Of a stretch of 64,000 bases of DNA, positions 18,633 to 29,023 are shown one piece after another. The position numbers and the translations under genes are program-made. The notes beneath the pieces are model-generated. The model ran no database searches. It saw nothing but the letters and a program-made list of their open reading frames with translations, and was not told where the DNA came from. Origin of the DNA: Dryocola boscaweniae (lineage in GTDB: Bacteria > Pseudomonadota > Gammaproteobacteria > Enterobacterales > Enterobacteriaceae); contig NZ_JALHAP010000073.1 of the NCBI RefSeq assembly GCF_025215095.1, positions 1-64,000 of the forward strand. The letters are read 5' to 3'. Within the stretch, counting starts at the first letter, position 1. The number at the start of each line of letters is the position of its first letter.

Positions 18633-19343
18633 ATGGATCGATTCCCCCGCTCCAATGACACAATCGTTCAGCAGGCGCGTACCGGCCTGCAGGCATATAT
18701 GGCGCAGGTTTATGGCTGGATGACCTGCGGGCTGTTACTGACCGCGTTTGTTGCCTGGTATGCCGCGAACACGCCGGCGGTAATGGAGTTTGTCTTCTCC
18801 AGCAAAATCACCTTCTTTGGGTTGATTATCGCCCAACTGGCGCTGGTTTTTGTGCTCTCAGGCCTGGTGCAAAGACTGAGCGCAGGCATGGCGACCACGC
18901 TGTTTATGCTCTACTCGGCGCTGACGGGCCTGACGCTTTCCAGCATTTTTATCGTTTACACCTATTCGTCCATCGCCAGCACCTTTGTGGTGGCGGGCGG
19001 CATGTTCGGCGCCATGAGCCTGTATGGCTACACTACCAAACGTGACCTGAGCGGTTTCGGCAATATGCTGTTTATGGCGCTGATCGGCATCGTGCTGGCG
19101 TCGCTTGTGAACCTCTGGCTGAAAAGCACGGCGTTGATGTGGGCGGTGACTTACATCGGCGTGATTGTGTTTGTTGGTCTGACGGCTTACGACACGCAGA
19201 AGCTGAAAAACATCGGCGAACGGATTGACGCGCGCGATACGCAAAACATGCGTAAGTACTCCATCCTTGGCGCACTGACGCTGTATCTCGACTTTATCAA
19301 CCTGTTCCTGATGCTGCTGCGTATTTTCGGTAATCGCCGTTAA
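18633..19343 (+). CDS. ybhL: YbhL, Bax-inhibitor-1 family inner-membrane protein
   Basis: The 236-residue protein is predominantly hydrophobic with about seven membrane segments and the BI-1 motif block ALTLYLDFINLFLMLLRIFG at the C-terminus. E. coli YbhL has 234 residues. Family members act as calcium leak or pH-sensitive channels; the role in enterobacteria is not defined. GAGGTAGC precedes the ATG. Confidence 0.92.
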   Translation: MDRFPRSNDTIVQQARTGLQAYMAQVYGWMTCGLLLTAFVAWYAANTPAVMEFVFSSKITFFGLIIAQLALVFVLSGLVQRLSAGMATTLFMLYSALTGLTLSSIFIVYTYSSIASTFVVAGGMFGAMSLYGYTTKRDLSGFGNMLFMALIGIVLASLVNLWLKSTALMWAVTYIGVIVFVGLTAYDTQKLKNIGERIDARDTQNMRKYSILGALTLYLDFINLFLMLLRIFGNRR

Positions 19344-19352
19344 TTTCATTTC

Positions 19353-19391
19353 GTCTTCATCCTGCTCCCATAACGGGCGCAGGATGAAGAC
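19353..19391 (+). terminator. Hairpin after ybhL
   Basis: Perfect 13-bp arms GTCTTCATCCTGC (19353–19365) and its complement (19379–19391) enclose a 13-nt loop, 10 bp beyond the ybhL stop. The trailing T content is low, so it may work with Rho or simply protect the 3' end. Confidence 0.55.
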
Positions 19392-19572
19392 CGTTTCCCT
19401 ACTGTTAAGTCCCTTCTTGCGCCGCCAGCAATTTTAAGATTGATCCTCTCTTTGCGTTGTTTACAAATCGATCAAATAAAAACATATTCAGATGCAGCCA
19501 GCCTGCATCCCTGGAATTTATTTTGTGCACCAGTGGGATCGTGGACCGTTCATTCATGGAAGGAGACAGGAA

Positions 19573-20265
19573 ATGAGTTACAACTCGCTCATAATAAAAA
19601 AACTGGAAGCAGACAAGCAGTTGGCGGTAATACTCGAAAAAGGTTTCAGTGAGACTGGCCAGCAGGTGCTTCGGCAGGCAGAGTTAATATTGTCAGGTTT
19701 CACTCGTTTGACATGGTACTCATCATGTTTTTTTGATAATTATCTGGATGTCTGCTCCCGGTTAAAAGAAGAAGATATTCGTTTTGCAAGAGCGCTGGCA
19801 AAACTGATCGGTCAATGGGACGTTATTTGGCAAATGGTGGAGCTATTCATCAACTATTTGGTACGCAATCTTTCTGATGAAAGGATAAGAAGTATAACCC
19901 GCCTGCTGGCTCAGGGGGGCGCAAATTTTACTGCATCAACAGTATCTAATCGTTCCTTTGCTTACTCAATTAGTTCCGCAGTATGTATAAGTCTGGGGTT
20001 AAGAAATTCTGTTAATAGTGCGTTAACAAAAACGATAAATTTAGGTGTTGCTCTTACAGGGGTATATGGGTATGCACAAGCCGCAGCTAACGCTGTGTCC
20101 AGGCTTAAAAATAAAAACCATACATATTATATGGCGCTTTACGCAATAGAATTAGAAATGCTCTATTTTCTAATAGAGCCAACAATCAGGCAGGTTGATT
20201 TATTCGGCTGGGTGTTCAAAACGGATAGAGAAATAGTCTCAGATATTTTAAGGATCACCCGATGA
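19573..20265 (+). CDS. Unrecognised AT-rich protein with hydrophobic centre; candidate membrane-active toxin/effector
   Basis: The 230-residue protein has AGGAG 7 nt before its ATG; an upstream in-frame ATG at 19492 lacks one. Residues 1–115 are helical and charged. Residues about 127–176 form a long weakly hydrophobic stretch rich in Ser, Ala, Gly and Val (SISSAVCISLGL, then INLGVALTGVYGYAQAAANAV), and 186–203 is another hydrophobic helix. There is no signal peptide. Base composition is visibly more AT-rich than in the flanking genes. The stop overlaps the start of a 68-residue two-helix membrane protein (ATGA). The layout resembles pore-forming T6SS effectors with small membrane immunity proteins, such as the Serratia Ssp6/Sip6 pair, but I cannot confirm homology. 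Confidence 0.6.
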   Translation: MSYNSLIIKKLEADKQLAVILEKGFSETGQQVLRQAELILSGFTRLTWYSSCFFDNYLDVCSRLKEEDIRFARALAKLIGQWDVIWQMVELFINYLVRNLSDERIRSITRLLAQGGANFTASTVSNRSFAYSISSAVCISLGLRNSVNSALTKTINLGVALTGVYGYAQAAANAVSRLKNKNHTYYMALYAIELEMLYFLIEPTIRQVDLFGWVFKTDREIVSDILRITR

Positions 20266-20468
20266 AAAAAACATTTTTAACCTGGTGGCGGGATTTCGTC
20301 ACGGAGATTGTGGGAGTATACCTGACGATTGCCACGGTGATCGTTTTTGCCATGTTGGCAGCAACTTATTGGCCTGAATATGCCTGGGGAAGTACGGTAT
20401 GTTATCTGTTATTTGCCATTGGCCTTTATATATTCTTAACGTGGAAAAATAAAAACCAAGATAAATAG
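20262..20468 (+). CDS. Small two-helix inner-membrane protein; candidate immunity protein of the upstream gene
   Basis: The 68-residue protein has two clear membrane helices (about 14–34 and 43–60), a basic N-terminus (MKKTFLTWWR) and a lysine-rich tail. It begins at the ATGA overlap with the preceding gene, so the two are translated together. A strong terminator follows. Small membrane immunity proteins of this form protect against pore-forming toxins. That reading rests on gene order and topology alone. Confidence 0.6.
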   Translation: MKKTFLTWWRDFVTEIVGVYLTIATVIVFAMLAATYWPEYAWGSTVCYLLFAIGLYIFLTWKNKNQDK

Positions 20469-20506
20469 ACTATTAAATAAATCAGGTAATATGGATGATT
20501 AATTTT

Positions 20507-20541
20507 GTTTTCACTCTGGCTATTTTAACCAGAGTGAAAAC
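20507..20541. terminator. Terminator after the AT-rich gene pair, shared with ybhN
   Basis: Perfect 13-bp arms GTTTTCACTCTGG (20507–20519) and CCAGAGTGAAAAC (20529–20541) flank a 9-nt loop. T-rich sequence precedes it, which serves as the T-tract for the minus-strand ybhN side, and the stem's own AAAA/TTTT ends serve the plus strand. It lies between convergent genes. Confidence 0.75.
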
Positions 20542-20567
20542 CGTATCAGATAGAATCAGGGGAAAAA

Positions 20568-21533
20568 TTAATTCATCTCCGCCGTCTTCTCATTTTTCGC
20601 CCGCAGCTTTTTCGCCCGGCTCTCCAGACCTAAATAGCAAACAATCGCCAGCAGCAGCGGGGCGATAAAATACAGCAGTCGATAAGCAAGAAGGGCGGCG
20701 ATAATTGTGCCGTGGCTGACATGCTCGCCCGCGAGCAAAGCGATAAACACCGCCTCCAGCACGCCGATCCCCGCGGGGATATGCACGATAACCCCGGCAA
20801 TACTGCTGACCAGCAGCACGCCCAGCACAAAGAAATAGTTCACCTCCTGGCCCAGCAGCAGCCAGATAATCGCCCCCATTACCATCCAGTTAGCGCTGGA
20901 AATCGCCATCTGCGCGAGGGCGAATTTAAACGACGGCAGCACCAGGCGCTGCCCGCGAATGGTGGCGTGGCGATGTTTGGCAAAGGCGCAAAACCACAAA
21001 TACACCGCGATAATAAGCAGCAGAACAATGCCAAGAATGCGCAAGGTGCCTTCATCGATGTACCAGTGCTCCGGCAGTTGCACCACGCCGATGGTGAAAA
21101 TCACCCCGGCCAGCAGAATATAGCCAAGCCAGTTGGTAGAGATGCTCAGGGAAAAAATGCGTGTAATGGTGCTGCCCGGCAGCCCCAGCCGCGAATAAAG
21201 GCGATAGCGCATGCCGATGCCGCCAACCCAGGTGCTGAGCGTCAGGTTAAAGGCGTAGCAGATAAACGACACCAGCATAACCTGTCGCTTCGCCAGTTTG
21301 TGTCCGCAATAAGAACGCGCCAGCAGATCGTAACAGCCGTAAATCAGGTAGCTTAAAATCACCAGCCCGACGGCGCTAAACAGCACCAGACGGTTGTAGT
21401 TGCTGATAACCTTCCAGACTTCTTCCCAGTTAACTTTGGTGGCATAAACCACCAGCAGAACAATAACGGCGATAAAAAACAGCCAGGTGAGGATTTTTTT
21501 GGCTTTTCGCCATTTAGGATGCGCGTGTGACAT
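20568..21533 (-). CDS. ybhN: YbhN, UPF0104/LPG-synthase-like inner-membrane protein
   Basis: The 321-residue polytopic protein has about eight membrane helices of the lysylphosphatidylglycerol synthetase TM-region family, with the block FSAVGLVILSYLIYGCYDLLA. E. coli YbhN is about the same size. It lies in line with clsB and ybhP, starting one base from the clsB stop, so a role in envelope lipid handling is likely. It lacks the aminoacyl transferase domain of true MprF. Confidence 0.9.
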   Translation of the reverse strand: MSHAHPKWRKAKKILTWLFFIAVIVLLVVYATKVNWEEVWKVISNYNRLVLFSAVGLVILSYLIYGCYDLLARSYCGHKLAKRQVMLVSFICYAFNLTLSTWVGGIGMRYRLYSRLGLPGSTITRIFSLSISTNWLGYILLAGVIFTIGVVQLPEHWYIDEGTLRILGIVLLLIIAVYLWFCAFAKHRHATIRGQRLVLPSFKFALAQMAISSANWMVMGAIIWLLLGQEVNYFFVLGVLLVSSIAGVIVHIPAGIGVLEAVFIALLAGEHVSHGTIIAALLAYRLLYFIAPLLLAIVCYLGLESRAKKLRAKNEKTAEMN

Positions 21534-22777
21534 CAGAATTTCACTCCCTGATTACCCGTTTCAACCCGATCCTGCGTTTCTATTTCCGGCTGTACGGGAG
21601 GCTTTACAAGCGACAATCGAGGCGTATGCGCGGGCAGCCAGCCCACCAGCGCCGGGAAATGACGTAAAAAGTGGAACGCCAGCACGCTTTTACCAAGATT
21701 CCACCAGGTGCGTTTAGGCAGCATGGATTCGTCTACCTGCCGGCAGTCGTTGGTGATAAGCCCATCTAAGTTTTCGCGCAGGGTGCTGTTGAACTTCTGG
21801 TCATAAATAATCAGGTTCGCTTCAAGGTTCAGCGACAGGCTAAGGGGATCGAGATTGCTGGAACCTACGGTTGCCCAATGATCGTCCATAATCGCGACCT
21901 TGCCGTGCAGCGGCCGACGGGTATATTCGTAAACCTCTACGCCAGATTTCACCAGATAGTTATAAAGCAGGCGCGCGCCGACTCTCACAATCGGCATATC
22001 CGGTTCGCCCTGAACCACCAGTTTCACCTTTACACCGCGTCGTGCCGCGCTGCGCATGGCATGAAGCAGCCGGTAGCCGGGGAAGAAATAGGCGTTGGCG
22101 ATAATCACTTCCTGCTTCGCATTGCTAAGCATTTTCAGATAATAACGCTCGATATCGTCGCGATGCTGGTTATTATCACGCCAGACAAACAGCGTCTGCG
22201 CCTCGCCGGGCTTCAGGTTTTCGTGCGCCTGATTGTGATGGCGGCCCCACCAGCGTCGGGTCTCTTCGTGCCCCGGCAGGCTGGAAATCACATACTGATA
22301 GATATCTTCAACGACCGGCCCTTCGACTTTGACGGCGTAATCCTGCTTGGCTTGCGGACCGTAATCAGTCATATGCTCGGCGGAATAGTTAATCCCGCCC
22401 ACGAAAGCCACTTCGCCATCGACTACCACAATTTTGCGGTGCATGCGGCGGAACACATTGGTGCGCATACCGAAAACCAGCGGACGAGGATCGTAGTAAC
22501 GGAACATCACGCCGGCGGTGGTCAGTTCGCTGACAAAGCTATCGCTTAAATCCGGCGAGCCGTAGCCGTCGAGTAAGACTTCAACGCTGACGCCGCGACG
22601 GGCGGCATCAAGAATCACTTTATGGAGCTGTTTACCCACCTCATCTTCAAACCAGATGAACGTTTCCAGGATTACTTTGCTGTTGGCATTTTTTATCGCG
22701 TCGAACACCGCTGGAAAATACTCCTCACCGTTTTCCAGCAGTTCGATGCGGTTGCCGTCGCGCCAGTTATTTTTCAT
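21533..22777 (-). CDS. clsB: Cardiolipin synthase B
   Basis: The 414-residue phospholipase-D-family enzyme (E. coli 413) has two HKD motifs, [16 protein letters not shown] and [18 protein letters not shown]. It makes cardiolipin from phosphatidylglycerol at the inner membrane. The start at 22777 (MKNNWRDGN) is chosen because it aligns with E. coli and overlaps the ybhP stop as ATGA; the longer frame adds 16 unrelated residues. Confidence 0.95.
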   Translation of the reverse strand: MKNNWRDGNRIELLENGEEYFPAVFDAIKNANSKVILETFIWFEDEVGKQLHKVILDAARRGVSVEVLLDGYGSPDLSDSFVSELTTAGVMFRYYDPRPLVFGMRTNVFRRMHRKIVVVDGEVAFVGGINYSAEHMTDYGPQAKQDYAVKVEGPVVEDIYQYVISSLPGHEETRRWWGRHHNQAHENLKPGEAQTLFVWRDNNQHRDDIERYYLKMLSNAKQEVIIANAYFFPGYRLLHAMRSAARRGVKVKLVVQGEPDMPIVRVGARLLYNYLVKSGVEVYEYTRRPLHGKVAIMDDHWATVGSSNLDPLSLSLNLEANLIIYDQKFNSTLRENLDGLITNDCRQVDESMLPKRTWWNLGKSVLAFHFLRHFPALVGWLPAHTPRLSLVKPPVQPEIETQDRVETGNQGVKF

Positions 22778-23535
22778 ATATGGATCTCCACGGCGAGCGG
22801 GGCATGGTCGGACAGGTGGCGCCATTGACGCAAATTAAGGGTCGAAGGTGCGCTGATGTGGGCATGCTTGACGTAAATCCTGTCCAGCCGCAGCAGCGGC
22901 AAGCCCGCCGGGAAAGTGCGGGCGGGGCGGCCATAGGCGCGGGTAAAGACTTCATCGAGTCCGGCTTCATTTTTTAGCAGACGATTTGCCTTTTGCCGCC
23001 AGTCGTTGAAATCGCCCGCCACCACCACGGGATCGCCTTCGGGCAAATCATTAACCAGCTCGCACAGCATATTAAGCTGCTCCTGACGGTGCTCCTCACG
23101 CAGCCCAAGGTGAACGCAAATCACGTGCACGCGGATGTCCTGCTCCGGCACCGTCATCTGACAATGCAGCATGCCGCGTTTTTCATGACCATCGACAGAG
23201 ATATCGCGATTATCAAACTGGGTGATTGGGAAGCGGGAAAGCACGGCATTGCCGTGATGCCCCTCCGGATAAACGGCGTTGCGGCCGTAGGCGAAATCGT
23301 TCCACACGGTATCAGCCAGAAATTCATAGTGGCTGGTTTCCGGCCAGTTCTCGAAGCGCACCGAGTGGGCTTCGTGCGCTCCCATCACTTCCTGAAGACA
23401 AACAATATCTGCCGCTACCGTGCGTACCGCATCGCGAAGCTCCGGCAGAATAAAACGTCGGTTAAAGGTGGTGAAGCCTTTGTGTGTATTTATTGTGAGC
23501 ACTTTAAAGGTAAAGCGCGGAGTCTGATGTGCCAT
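22774..23535 (-). CDS. ybhP: YbhP, endonuclease/exonuclease/phosphatase-family protein
   Basis: The 253-residue protein, the length of E. coli YbhP, shows EEP-fold motifs: CLQEVMG (metal Glu), GDFNDWR and the terminal SDHAPL. The start at 23535 ([10 protein letters not shown]) is preferred over an upstream ATG that would add 45 unrelated residues. In E. coli ybhP is upstream of and contributes with clsB to cardiolipin production. The overlap of 4 bp here implies coupled translation. Confidence 0.9.
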   Translation of the reverse strand: MAHQTPRFTFKVLTINTHKGFTTFNRRFILPELRDAVRTVAADIVCLQEVMGAHEAHSVRFENWPETSHYEFLADTVWNDFAYGRNAVYPEGHHGNAVLSRFPITQFDNRDISVDGHEKRGMLHCQMTVPEQDIRVHVICVHLGLREEHRQEQLNMLCELVNDLPEGDPVVVAGDFNDWRQKANRLLKNEAGLDEVFTRAYGRPARTFPAGLPLLRLDRIYVKHAHISAPSTLNLRQWRHLSDHAPLAVEIHI

Positions 23536-23668
23536 GCCGCTCCCGGTCTTTTTGTTTTCCTGATGAAAATAAAGTGTAGTCTTTGTCACAAAAAGAGGGC
23601 GGCTTGCGGAATTTTCCGTACACTGGCGTACTCTCAAAGACAGGAAAAAATATGCCAGGAGTGAAAAC

Positions 23669-24076
23669 ATGAAGTGGCAACAGCGCGTGCAGGTGACAAC
23701 CGGCCTGACTTGTTGGCAGATTATGCTGCATTTTATGGTAGTGGTTGCCTTGCTGACAGGCTGGAAAACGAAGGCCCTTATCCCGGTCGGCGTAGGCCTG
23801 TGTTTGCTTTATGTGGCAACGGTTATTGCGATGTTCGCCTTACAGCGCTTCCATAGCGGCAAACTGCGCAACATCGGCGACTTCCTCGAAGAGCTAACCA
23901 CCACCTGGTATTTCGGATCGGCGATGATTGCCCTGTGGCTGCTGTCTCGCGTGGTAGAAAGCAATTTGCTTATCGCTGCGGCAGGCCTGGTGATGATTGC
24001 CGGACCTGCCGTGTATTCCCTGCTTGCCAAAGACAAATCAGGCAATTTTGCGGCGAAACATCCAGTACGCCGCTGA
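23669..24076 (+). CDS. ybhQ: YbhQ, small inner-membrane protein
   Basis: The 135-residue protein has four hydrophobic helices (E. coli YbhQ has 136). GGAGTG lies about 8 nt before the ATG. Function is not known; E. coli YbhQ has been located in the inner membrane. Its last 39 bp overlap the 3' end of ybhR tail-to-tail. Confidence 0.88.
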   Translation: MKWQQRVQVTTGLTCWQIMLHFMVVVALLTGWKTKALIPVGVGLCLLYVATVIAMFALQRFHSGKLRNIGDFLEELTTTWYFGSAMIALWLLSRVVESNLLIAAAGLVMIAGPAVYSLLAKDKSGNFAAKHPVRR

Positions 24077-25144
24077 TATCGTGACGGCCGCTATCACCAG
24101 CAGCGGCCACACGCTTCCCCACACAATGTCAAAGCTCGCATCCTTCAGGTAAATCTGTTTCGTGATGTCGGTGAAATGGCGGATAGGATTTACCCAGGTT
24201 AAATCCTGCAGCCACACCGGCATGTTCTCCACCGGCGAAACGTACCCTGAAAGCAATATCGCCGGCATCATAAAGACAAACACGCCGATAAAAGCCTGCT
24301 GCTGCGTTGAACACAGCGCGGAAATAAGCAGTCCGAAACCGACCAAAGACAACCCGTAAATCAGCATCGTGAAATAAAACAGCAGCACCGATCCGGAGAA
24401 GGGGATTTGATAGCCCCAGATGCCCACGCCCAGCACGATAGTGGCCTGGCCGATAGCGACGATTTGCGCAGGTACGGCTTTACCGACAAAAATCTGCCAG
24501 GTGGCAAGGGGGGAGACCAGAAGCTGGTCAAGGGTGCCCTGTTCGCGCTCACGAGCCACCGACAGCGACGTCACAATCATCACGCCGATGGTCGTTATCA
24601 TGGCGATAAGCGACGGCACCACGAACCATTTATAGTCCAGATTCGGGTTATACCAGTTGCGCACCACCAGCTCGCTGTTGTTCGGCTTTGGTTGCCCGGT
24701 CATTAGCTCCTGCTGGTAGTTCTTCACAATCTGCTGCAGATAGTTGGCAGCAATCTGGGCGCTGTTAGAGTTGCGGCCATCCAGAATAATTTGCAGTTTT
24801 GCTGGCTGAGCGCTCGCCAGATTGCGCGAGAAATCCGCCGGGAAGCGAATCAGCAACAGCGCGTTTTGGTTGTCGATGGTCGGCTGTATTTCCTGCGGAC
24901 TCTTCAACAGCAGCACGTGATTAAAAGCTTTAGCGCGGGCAAAGCGCTGCGTCAGCTCCACGGAATGGCTGCCGTTATCCTCGTTATAAATCGCAATGGT
25001 CGCGTTGGTGACTTCAAGAGTTGCGGCAAACGGGAACAGCACTACCTGCAGCACCACCGGCAGAATCAGAATGGCGCGGGTTTGCGGTTCTCTGAGCAGG
25101 GATTGCAGCTCTTTGCGAATCAATGTCCATAGTCGATGAAACAT
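24038..25144 (-). CDS. ybhR: YbhR, ABC-2 type permease subunit
   Basis: The 368-residue membrane protein (E. coli 368) has one N-terminal helix, a large extracytoplasmic region and a cluster of helices from about residue 175, with the ABC-2 block [19 protein letters not shown]. With YbhS and the ATPase YbhF it forms an exporter that in E. coli contributes to tetracycline, cefoperazone or cation tolerance. It is last in the cecR-ybhGFSR operon. Confidence 0.93.
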   Translation of the reverse strand: MFHRLWTLIRKELQSLLREPQTRAILILPVVLQVVLFPFAATLEVTNATIAIYNEDNGSHSVELTQRFARAKAFNHVLLLKSPQEIQPTIDNQNALLLIRFPADFSRNLASAQPAKLQIILDGRNSNSAQIAANYLQQIVKNYQQELMTGQPKPNNSELVVRNWYNPNLDYKWFVVPSLIAMITTIGVMIVTSLSVAREREQGTLDQLLVSPLATWQIFVGKAVPAQIVAIGQATIVLGVGIWGYQIPFSGSVLLFYFTMLIYGLSLVGFGLLISALCSTQQQAFIGVFVFMMPAILLSGYVSPVENMPVWLQDLTWVNPIRHFTDITKQIYLKDASFDIVWGSVWPLLVIAAVTISAAYWMFRRKIA

Positions 25145-25153
25145 AGCTTTCCC

Positions 25154-26293
25154 TTAATCAAGACGGCGTTTGGTTTTCAGCGCCGTCAGGCCGATAAACA
25201 TCACCGCAGAAGCGATTAAAAACAGCACGTTGACTGTCAGCACGGTGGCGATATTCCCCGCCAGAAACAGGCTTTGCAGCGTACTGACGAAGTAGCGTGC
25301 GGGTATCACGTAGGTCACCGCGCGAATAATCGCGGGCATGCTGTCAATCTGGAAGATAAAGCCCGACAGCATAATCGACGGCAGAAACGCGGCGTTCAGC
25401 GCCACCTGGGCGGCGTTAAACTGGTTACGGGTAATAGTGGAAATCAGCAGGCCCATGCCGAGCGTGCTGAGCAAAAACAGGCTGGTGATAAGAAACAGAA
25501 GTATGAGCGAACCGCGATACGGGACGCCGAGAATAAATACCGACACCAGCATGCAAAGCAGCATCGCCAGCATGCCCAGCACGTAATAGGGCAGCAGCTT
25601 GCACAGCAATAGCTCGGTGCGCGTAACCTGGGTCGAAAGCAGCGCTTCCATCGTGCCGCGCTCCCATTCACGCGCGACGACAAGCGAAGTCAGGATCGCG
25701 CCGATAACCGTCATAATGATGGTTATCGCGCCGGGGATAATAAAATGCTGACTGATGGCGGCGGGGTTAAACCAGTAGCGCAACTGCACATCGATCGGCG
25801 GTTCAAAGCTTTCTCCCCGATCCTCCGCGCGCTGCTGCTGCCAGATTTGCCAGATCCCTTCCATATAACCCTGCACAAAGTTCGCGGTATTCGGTTCGCT
25901 GCCGTCTGTAATAACCTGAATCGGCGCGGTTGCCCCCGCTCGCGCCATGTTCTGCGCAAAGTCGGTGGGAATAACCACCATGCCGCGAATTTTCCCCGCC
26001 TGCATAAGCTGAATCAGCTCATGACGATTATCGCTGATGGTGGGCTGGATATAGGGCGAGGCGCTGATGGTATGGGCGAAATCCAGCGCTTCCTCGCTTT
26101 GCTGCTCCAGCAGTACGCCAACGTGCAGGCGGCTGGAGTCCAGGTTGATGCCGTAACCAAAAATAAACAGCAGCAGCAGGGGAATCACCACCGCAATCAA
26201 CCAACTGCTCGGGTCGCGCACAATCTGCCGCGTTTCCTTCACGCACAGGGCGCGCACGCGCCGCCAGGAGACAATCTGATTATGCTTGTTCAT
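25154..26293 (-). CDS. ybhS: YbhS, ABC-2 type permease subunit
   Basis: The 379-residue paralogue of YbhR has the same topology and the block [20 protein letters not shown]. Two starts are possible. The ATG at 26299 has AAGGAG only 1 nt away, whereas the ATG at 26293 ([13 protein letters not shown]) has the correct 7-nt spacing and is chosen. It overlaps ybhF by 14 bp. Confidence 0.93.
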   Translation of the reverse strand: MNKHNQIVSWRRVRALCVKETRQIVRDPSSWLIAVVIPLLLLFIFGYGINLDSSRLHVGVLLEQQSEEALDFAHTISASPYIQPTISDNRHELIQLMQAGKIRGMVVIPTDFAQNMARAGATAPIQVITDGSEPNTANFVQGYMEGIWQIWQQQRAEDRGESFEPPIDVQLRYWFNPAAISQHFIIPGAITIIMTVIGAILTSLVVAREWERGTMEALLSTQVTRTELLLCKLLPYYVLGMLAMLLCMLVSVFILGVPYRGSLILLFLITSLFLLSTLGMGLLISTITRNQFNAAQVALNAAFLPSIMLSGFIFQIDSMPAIIRAVTYVIPARYFVSTLQSLFLAGNIATVLTVNVLFLIASAVMFIGLTALKTKRRLD

Positions 26294-28028
26294 CTTCATG
26301 CTCCTTATCCCACTCGTGTATCAGCGTGATAAACGCCTGCTCCATGGTTGGGTCGGCTTGCTCGTCGTCCGCCGCCTGCCGTTTGAGATCGTCCGGCGTG
26401 CCGCTGGCGATAAGCTTTCCACGGTACACAAGCCCGATGCGGTCGCAGTATTCCGCCTCGTCCATAAAGTGCGTGGTAACCATTACCGTCACGCCTTTCT
26501 CAACCATGCTGTTGATGTGCAGCCAGAATTCGCGGCGGGTGATGGGGTCTACGCCTGAAGTGGGTTCGTCGAGGAAAAGAATGTCCGGTTCGTGCATCAA
26601 TGAGCAGGCCAGCGCCAGGCGCTGTTTAAAGCCGAGCGGCAGCGAGTCCGTCTGGCTGTTAAAAATTGGCTGGAGGTTAAACGCCTCGCTCATGCGCCTG
26701 ATTTTTTCCTCCTGCGCTTTGCCGCGCAGCCCGTACACCCCGGAGAAAAAGCGCAGGTTCTGCGCCACCGTCAGGTTGCCGTAGAGCGAAAATTTTTGCG
26801 CCATGTAGCCGAGGTGCTGACGCGCCTTGCCGGAGCTGGTTTTTAAATCCATATCCAGCACCAGCGCTTTGCCGGAAGTGGGCACCAGCAGCCCGCACAT
26901 CATCTTAAACGTGGTGGATTTCCCCGCGCCGTTTGGCCCAAGCAACCCGAAGATTTCCCCGCGTTGTACGGTAAAATCGACATGGTCGGTGGCGGCAAAA
27001 TCGCCAAACTTTTTCGTTAGCTGCCTGGCTTCAATCACCGTTTCATCGCGCTCACCTTTTACGGTATGCAGAATTTCACCGAGCGGCGATTCCTGCTCAC
27101 CGGCGCCGCCCAGCAGGTCGATAAACGCATCTTCAAACCGTGGTTCGGTCTGCGCGATATGCTCGGGGGAAAGTTTCAACGCCTTTGCCAGCTCTTCAAT
27201 GCTGGCTTCTTTGGCGAGGATTAGCCGCACCGAGCGCCCCTGAATCACGCCGTCGCTTACCTGCGGCAGTTTTAGCGCCCGTTGCAGCAGCCTGCGGTTG
27301 TTTTCCTCGCCGTGGCTGACCAGCAGCGAACGCCCGGCCATTTTTTGCGTGAGCTCTTTCGGTGCGCCGTGATACAGCAACTCGCCCTCGTTCATCAGCA
27401 GTACGTCGCGGCACTGCTCGGCTTCGTCGAGGTATGAGGTGCTCCATAAAATCAGCATCCCTTCGCCTGCCAGTTCATGCACCATTTGCCACAGCTCGCG
27501 GCGCGAAATCGGGTCCACGCCGACGCCGGGTTCATCAAGCAGCAGAACTTTAGGCTGGCCGACCAGCGTACAGGCGAGGCCGAGTTTTTGCTTCATGCCG
27601 CCGGAAAGCTTGCCTGCAAGGCGTGAAGTAAACGGCCCGAGAGAGGTGAACTCCAGCAGACGCTTGAACGTTGTTTCACGCTCCTCGCCCGTCACGCCTC
27701 GCAGATCGGCGTACAGCGTGAGATTTTCCATCACCGTTAAATCTTCATACAGCCCGAATTTTTGCGGCATGTATCCCAAAACGGCGTGCAGGGCGCGGTC
27801 ATCTTTAACAGGATCGAGCCCGATGACGTCAGCACTTCCCTCGGTGGGTTTAAGCAAGCCCGCCAGCATACGCATTAAGGTGGTTTTACCCGCGCCGTCC
27901 GGCCCAACCAGGCCGGTGACTTCGCCCGCATGAATTTCACAGTTCAGGCGCGCCACCGCAGGTTTTTTCAGTTCCGGGAAGCTTTTCATCAGACCCTGCA
28001 GGTGGATGATGCCCTCACTGCTGTTCAT
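26280..28028 (-). CDS. ybhF: YbhF, tandem ABC ATPase of the YbhFSR exporter
   Basis: The 582-residue protein contains two complete nucleotide-binding domains: Walker [10 protein letters not shown] (first half) and GPNGAGKST (second half), with signatures [11 protein letters not shown] and [11 protein letters not shown]. coli YbhF has 578. The start at 28028 ([10 protein letters not shown]) aligns with E. coli; ATG 28043 would add five residues, and both lie within the end of ybhG. It powers the YbhRS permease and works with the periplasmic adaptor YbhG. Confidence 0.94.
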   Translation of the reverse strand: MNSSEGIIHLQGLMKSFPELKKPAVARLNCEIHAGEVTGLVGPDGAGKTTLMRMLAGLLKPTEGSADVIGLDPVKDDRALHAVLGYMPQKFGLYEDLTVMENLTLYADLRGVTGEERETTFKRLLEFTSLGPFTSRLAGKLSGGMKQKLGLACTLVGQPKVLLLDEPGVGVDPISRRELWQMVHELAGEGMLILWSTSYLDEAEQCRDVLLMNEGELLYHGAPKELTQKMAGRSLLVSHGEENNRRLLQRALKLPQVSDGVIQGRSVRLILAKEASIEELAKALKLSPEHIAQTEPRFEDAFIDLLGGAGEQESPLGEILHTVKGERDETVIEARQLTKKFGDFAATDHVDFTVQRGEIFGLLGPNGAGKSTTFKMMCGLLVPTSGKALVLDMDLKTSSGKARQHLGYMAQKFSLYGNLTVAQNLRFFSGVYGLRGKAQEEKIRRMSEAFNLQPIFNSQTDSLPLGFKQRLALACSLMHEPDILFLDEPTSGVDPITRREFWLHINSMVEKGVTVMVTTHFMDEAEYCDRIGLVYRGKLIASGTPDDLKRQAADDEQADPTMEQAFITLIHEWDKEHEDEQA

Positions 28029-29022
28029 GCTGGGTTCCATCATTAAATTTGACGGTGACCGGCATGCCCTGGCGCAGCGAGTCGTCCGCGTCGGTGACGA
28101 TAATACGCAGGCGGTAAACTAAATCGGTGCGCAGATCGGGCGTTTCAACGGTTTTAGGCGTGAACTCGGCGGTCGGGGAAACAAAACCAATTTTGCCGCG
28201 CCAGGGTTTATCGGGGCGTCCGTCGGTATAAATCTGCACCTCGGTGCCCGGCCGTGCCTTATTGAGGCTGACTTCATTCACATAAGCTCGCACCCAAACC
28301 GGGCGGGTCAAAGAAAGGGTCAGCGCCGTGCTTCCGGCGTTCAGCATACTGCCTGGCTCAACGGCGCGGGTCAGCAATGTCCCGTCGGACGGAGCGATAA
28401 GCGTGGTGTCCTGTAAATCCAGTTGGGCCTGAGCGAGCTGTGCTTTGGCCTGTTGCAGACTGGCCTGCGCCTGAGCGATTTCCTGCGGGCGATTACCGGT
28501 GCGGTACTGGCTGAGCTTGTCCCGGGCGGCTTTCAGCGTGGCTTTGGCCTGGTTGCTTGATGAGCGGGCGTTTTCCAGATCGTTTGCGGAAATTACGCGT
28601 CTGGCCCATAAGCCCTGCTGGCGCTGATAAAAGTTCTGCGCATAATCGTAAGCGGCCTGCGCCTGATTAACCTGAGCTGCGGCCTGGGCTATCTCTTCAT
28701 CGCGATAACCTGCAATTACCAGATCAAATTTCGCCTGCGCGGCCGCCACGTTGGCTTCCGCTTGCTGCAAAGCGTTTTGATAGGGGCCTTTGTCCAGTAT
28801 GCCCAGCGTTTCACCGGCTTTAATGGCGTCGCCTTCATCCACTTCCAGTGCGGCAAGGCGCCCGCCGACGCGGAAGCTTAAATTGACGGTGCGAATATCC
28901 ACATTGCCGTACAGCGTCAGCGGCTTTTCCCGGCCGCTCTGATACCACATCCAGCCGCCAGTACCGGCGGCCAGCAGCGCAATAAGCACCAGCACGACAG
29001 CTATGGGCTTTTTATTTTTCAT
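28015..29022 (-). CDS. ybhG: YbhG, HlyD-type membrane-fusion protein
   Basis: The 335-residue protein has an N-terminal membrane anchor (about residues 6–24), a barrel-sandwich lipoyl half ([18 protein letters not shown]), a long Ala/Gln-rich coiled coil (about 75–200) and the returning half-motif [15 protein letters not shown]. It is the adaptor of the YbhFSR exporter (E. coli 332). ATG 29022 (MKNKKPIAV) is taken as start. An ATG at 29043 would overlap cecR and add seven polar residues before the anchor. Confidence 0.92.
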   Translation of the reverse strand: MKNKKPIAVVLVLIALLAAGTGGWMWYQSGREKPLTLYGNVDIRTVNLSFRVGGRLAALEVDEGDAIKAGETLGILDKGPYQNALQQAEANVAAAQAKFDLVIAGYRDEEIAQAAAQVNQAQAAYDYAQNFYQRQQGLWARRVISANDLENARSSSNQAKATLKAARDKLSQYRTGNRPQEIAQAQASLQQAKAQLAQAQLDLQDTTLIAPSDGTLLTRAVEPGSMLNAGSTALTLSLTRPVWVRAYVNEVSLNKARPGTEVQIYTDGRPDKPWRGKIGFVSPTAEFTPKTVETPDLRTDLVYRLRIIVTDADDSLRQGMPVTVKFNDGTQHEQQ

Positions 29023-29023
29023 C

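Noticed and set aside
20712..21356. 214-codon plus-strand frame
   Set aside because: Antisense shadow of ybhN, rich in His, Gln and Arg as expected from the complement of membrane-helix codons.
26293..26299. First ATG of ybhS as start
   Set aside because: AAGGAG would be only 1 nt from it; the second ATG two codons on has normal spacing.
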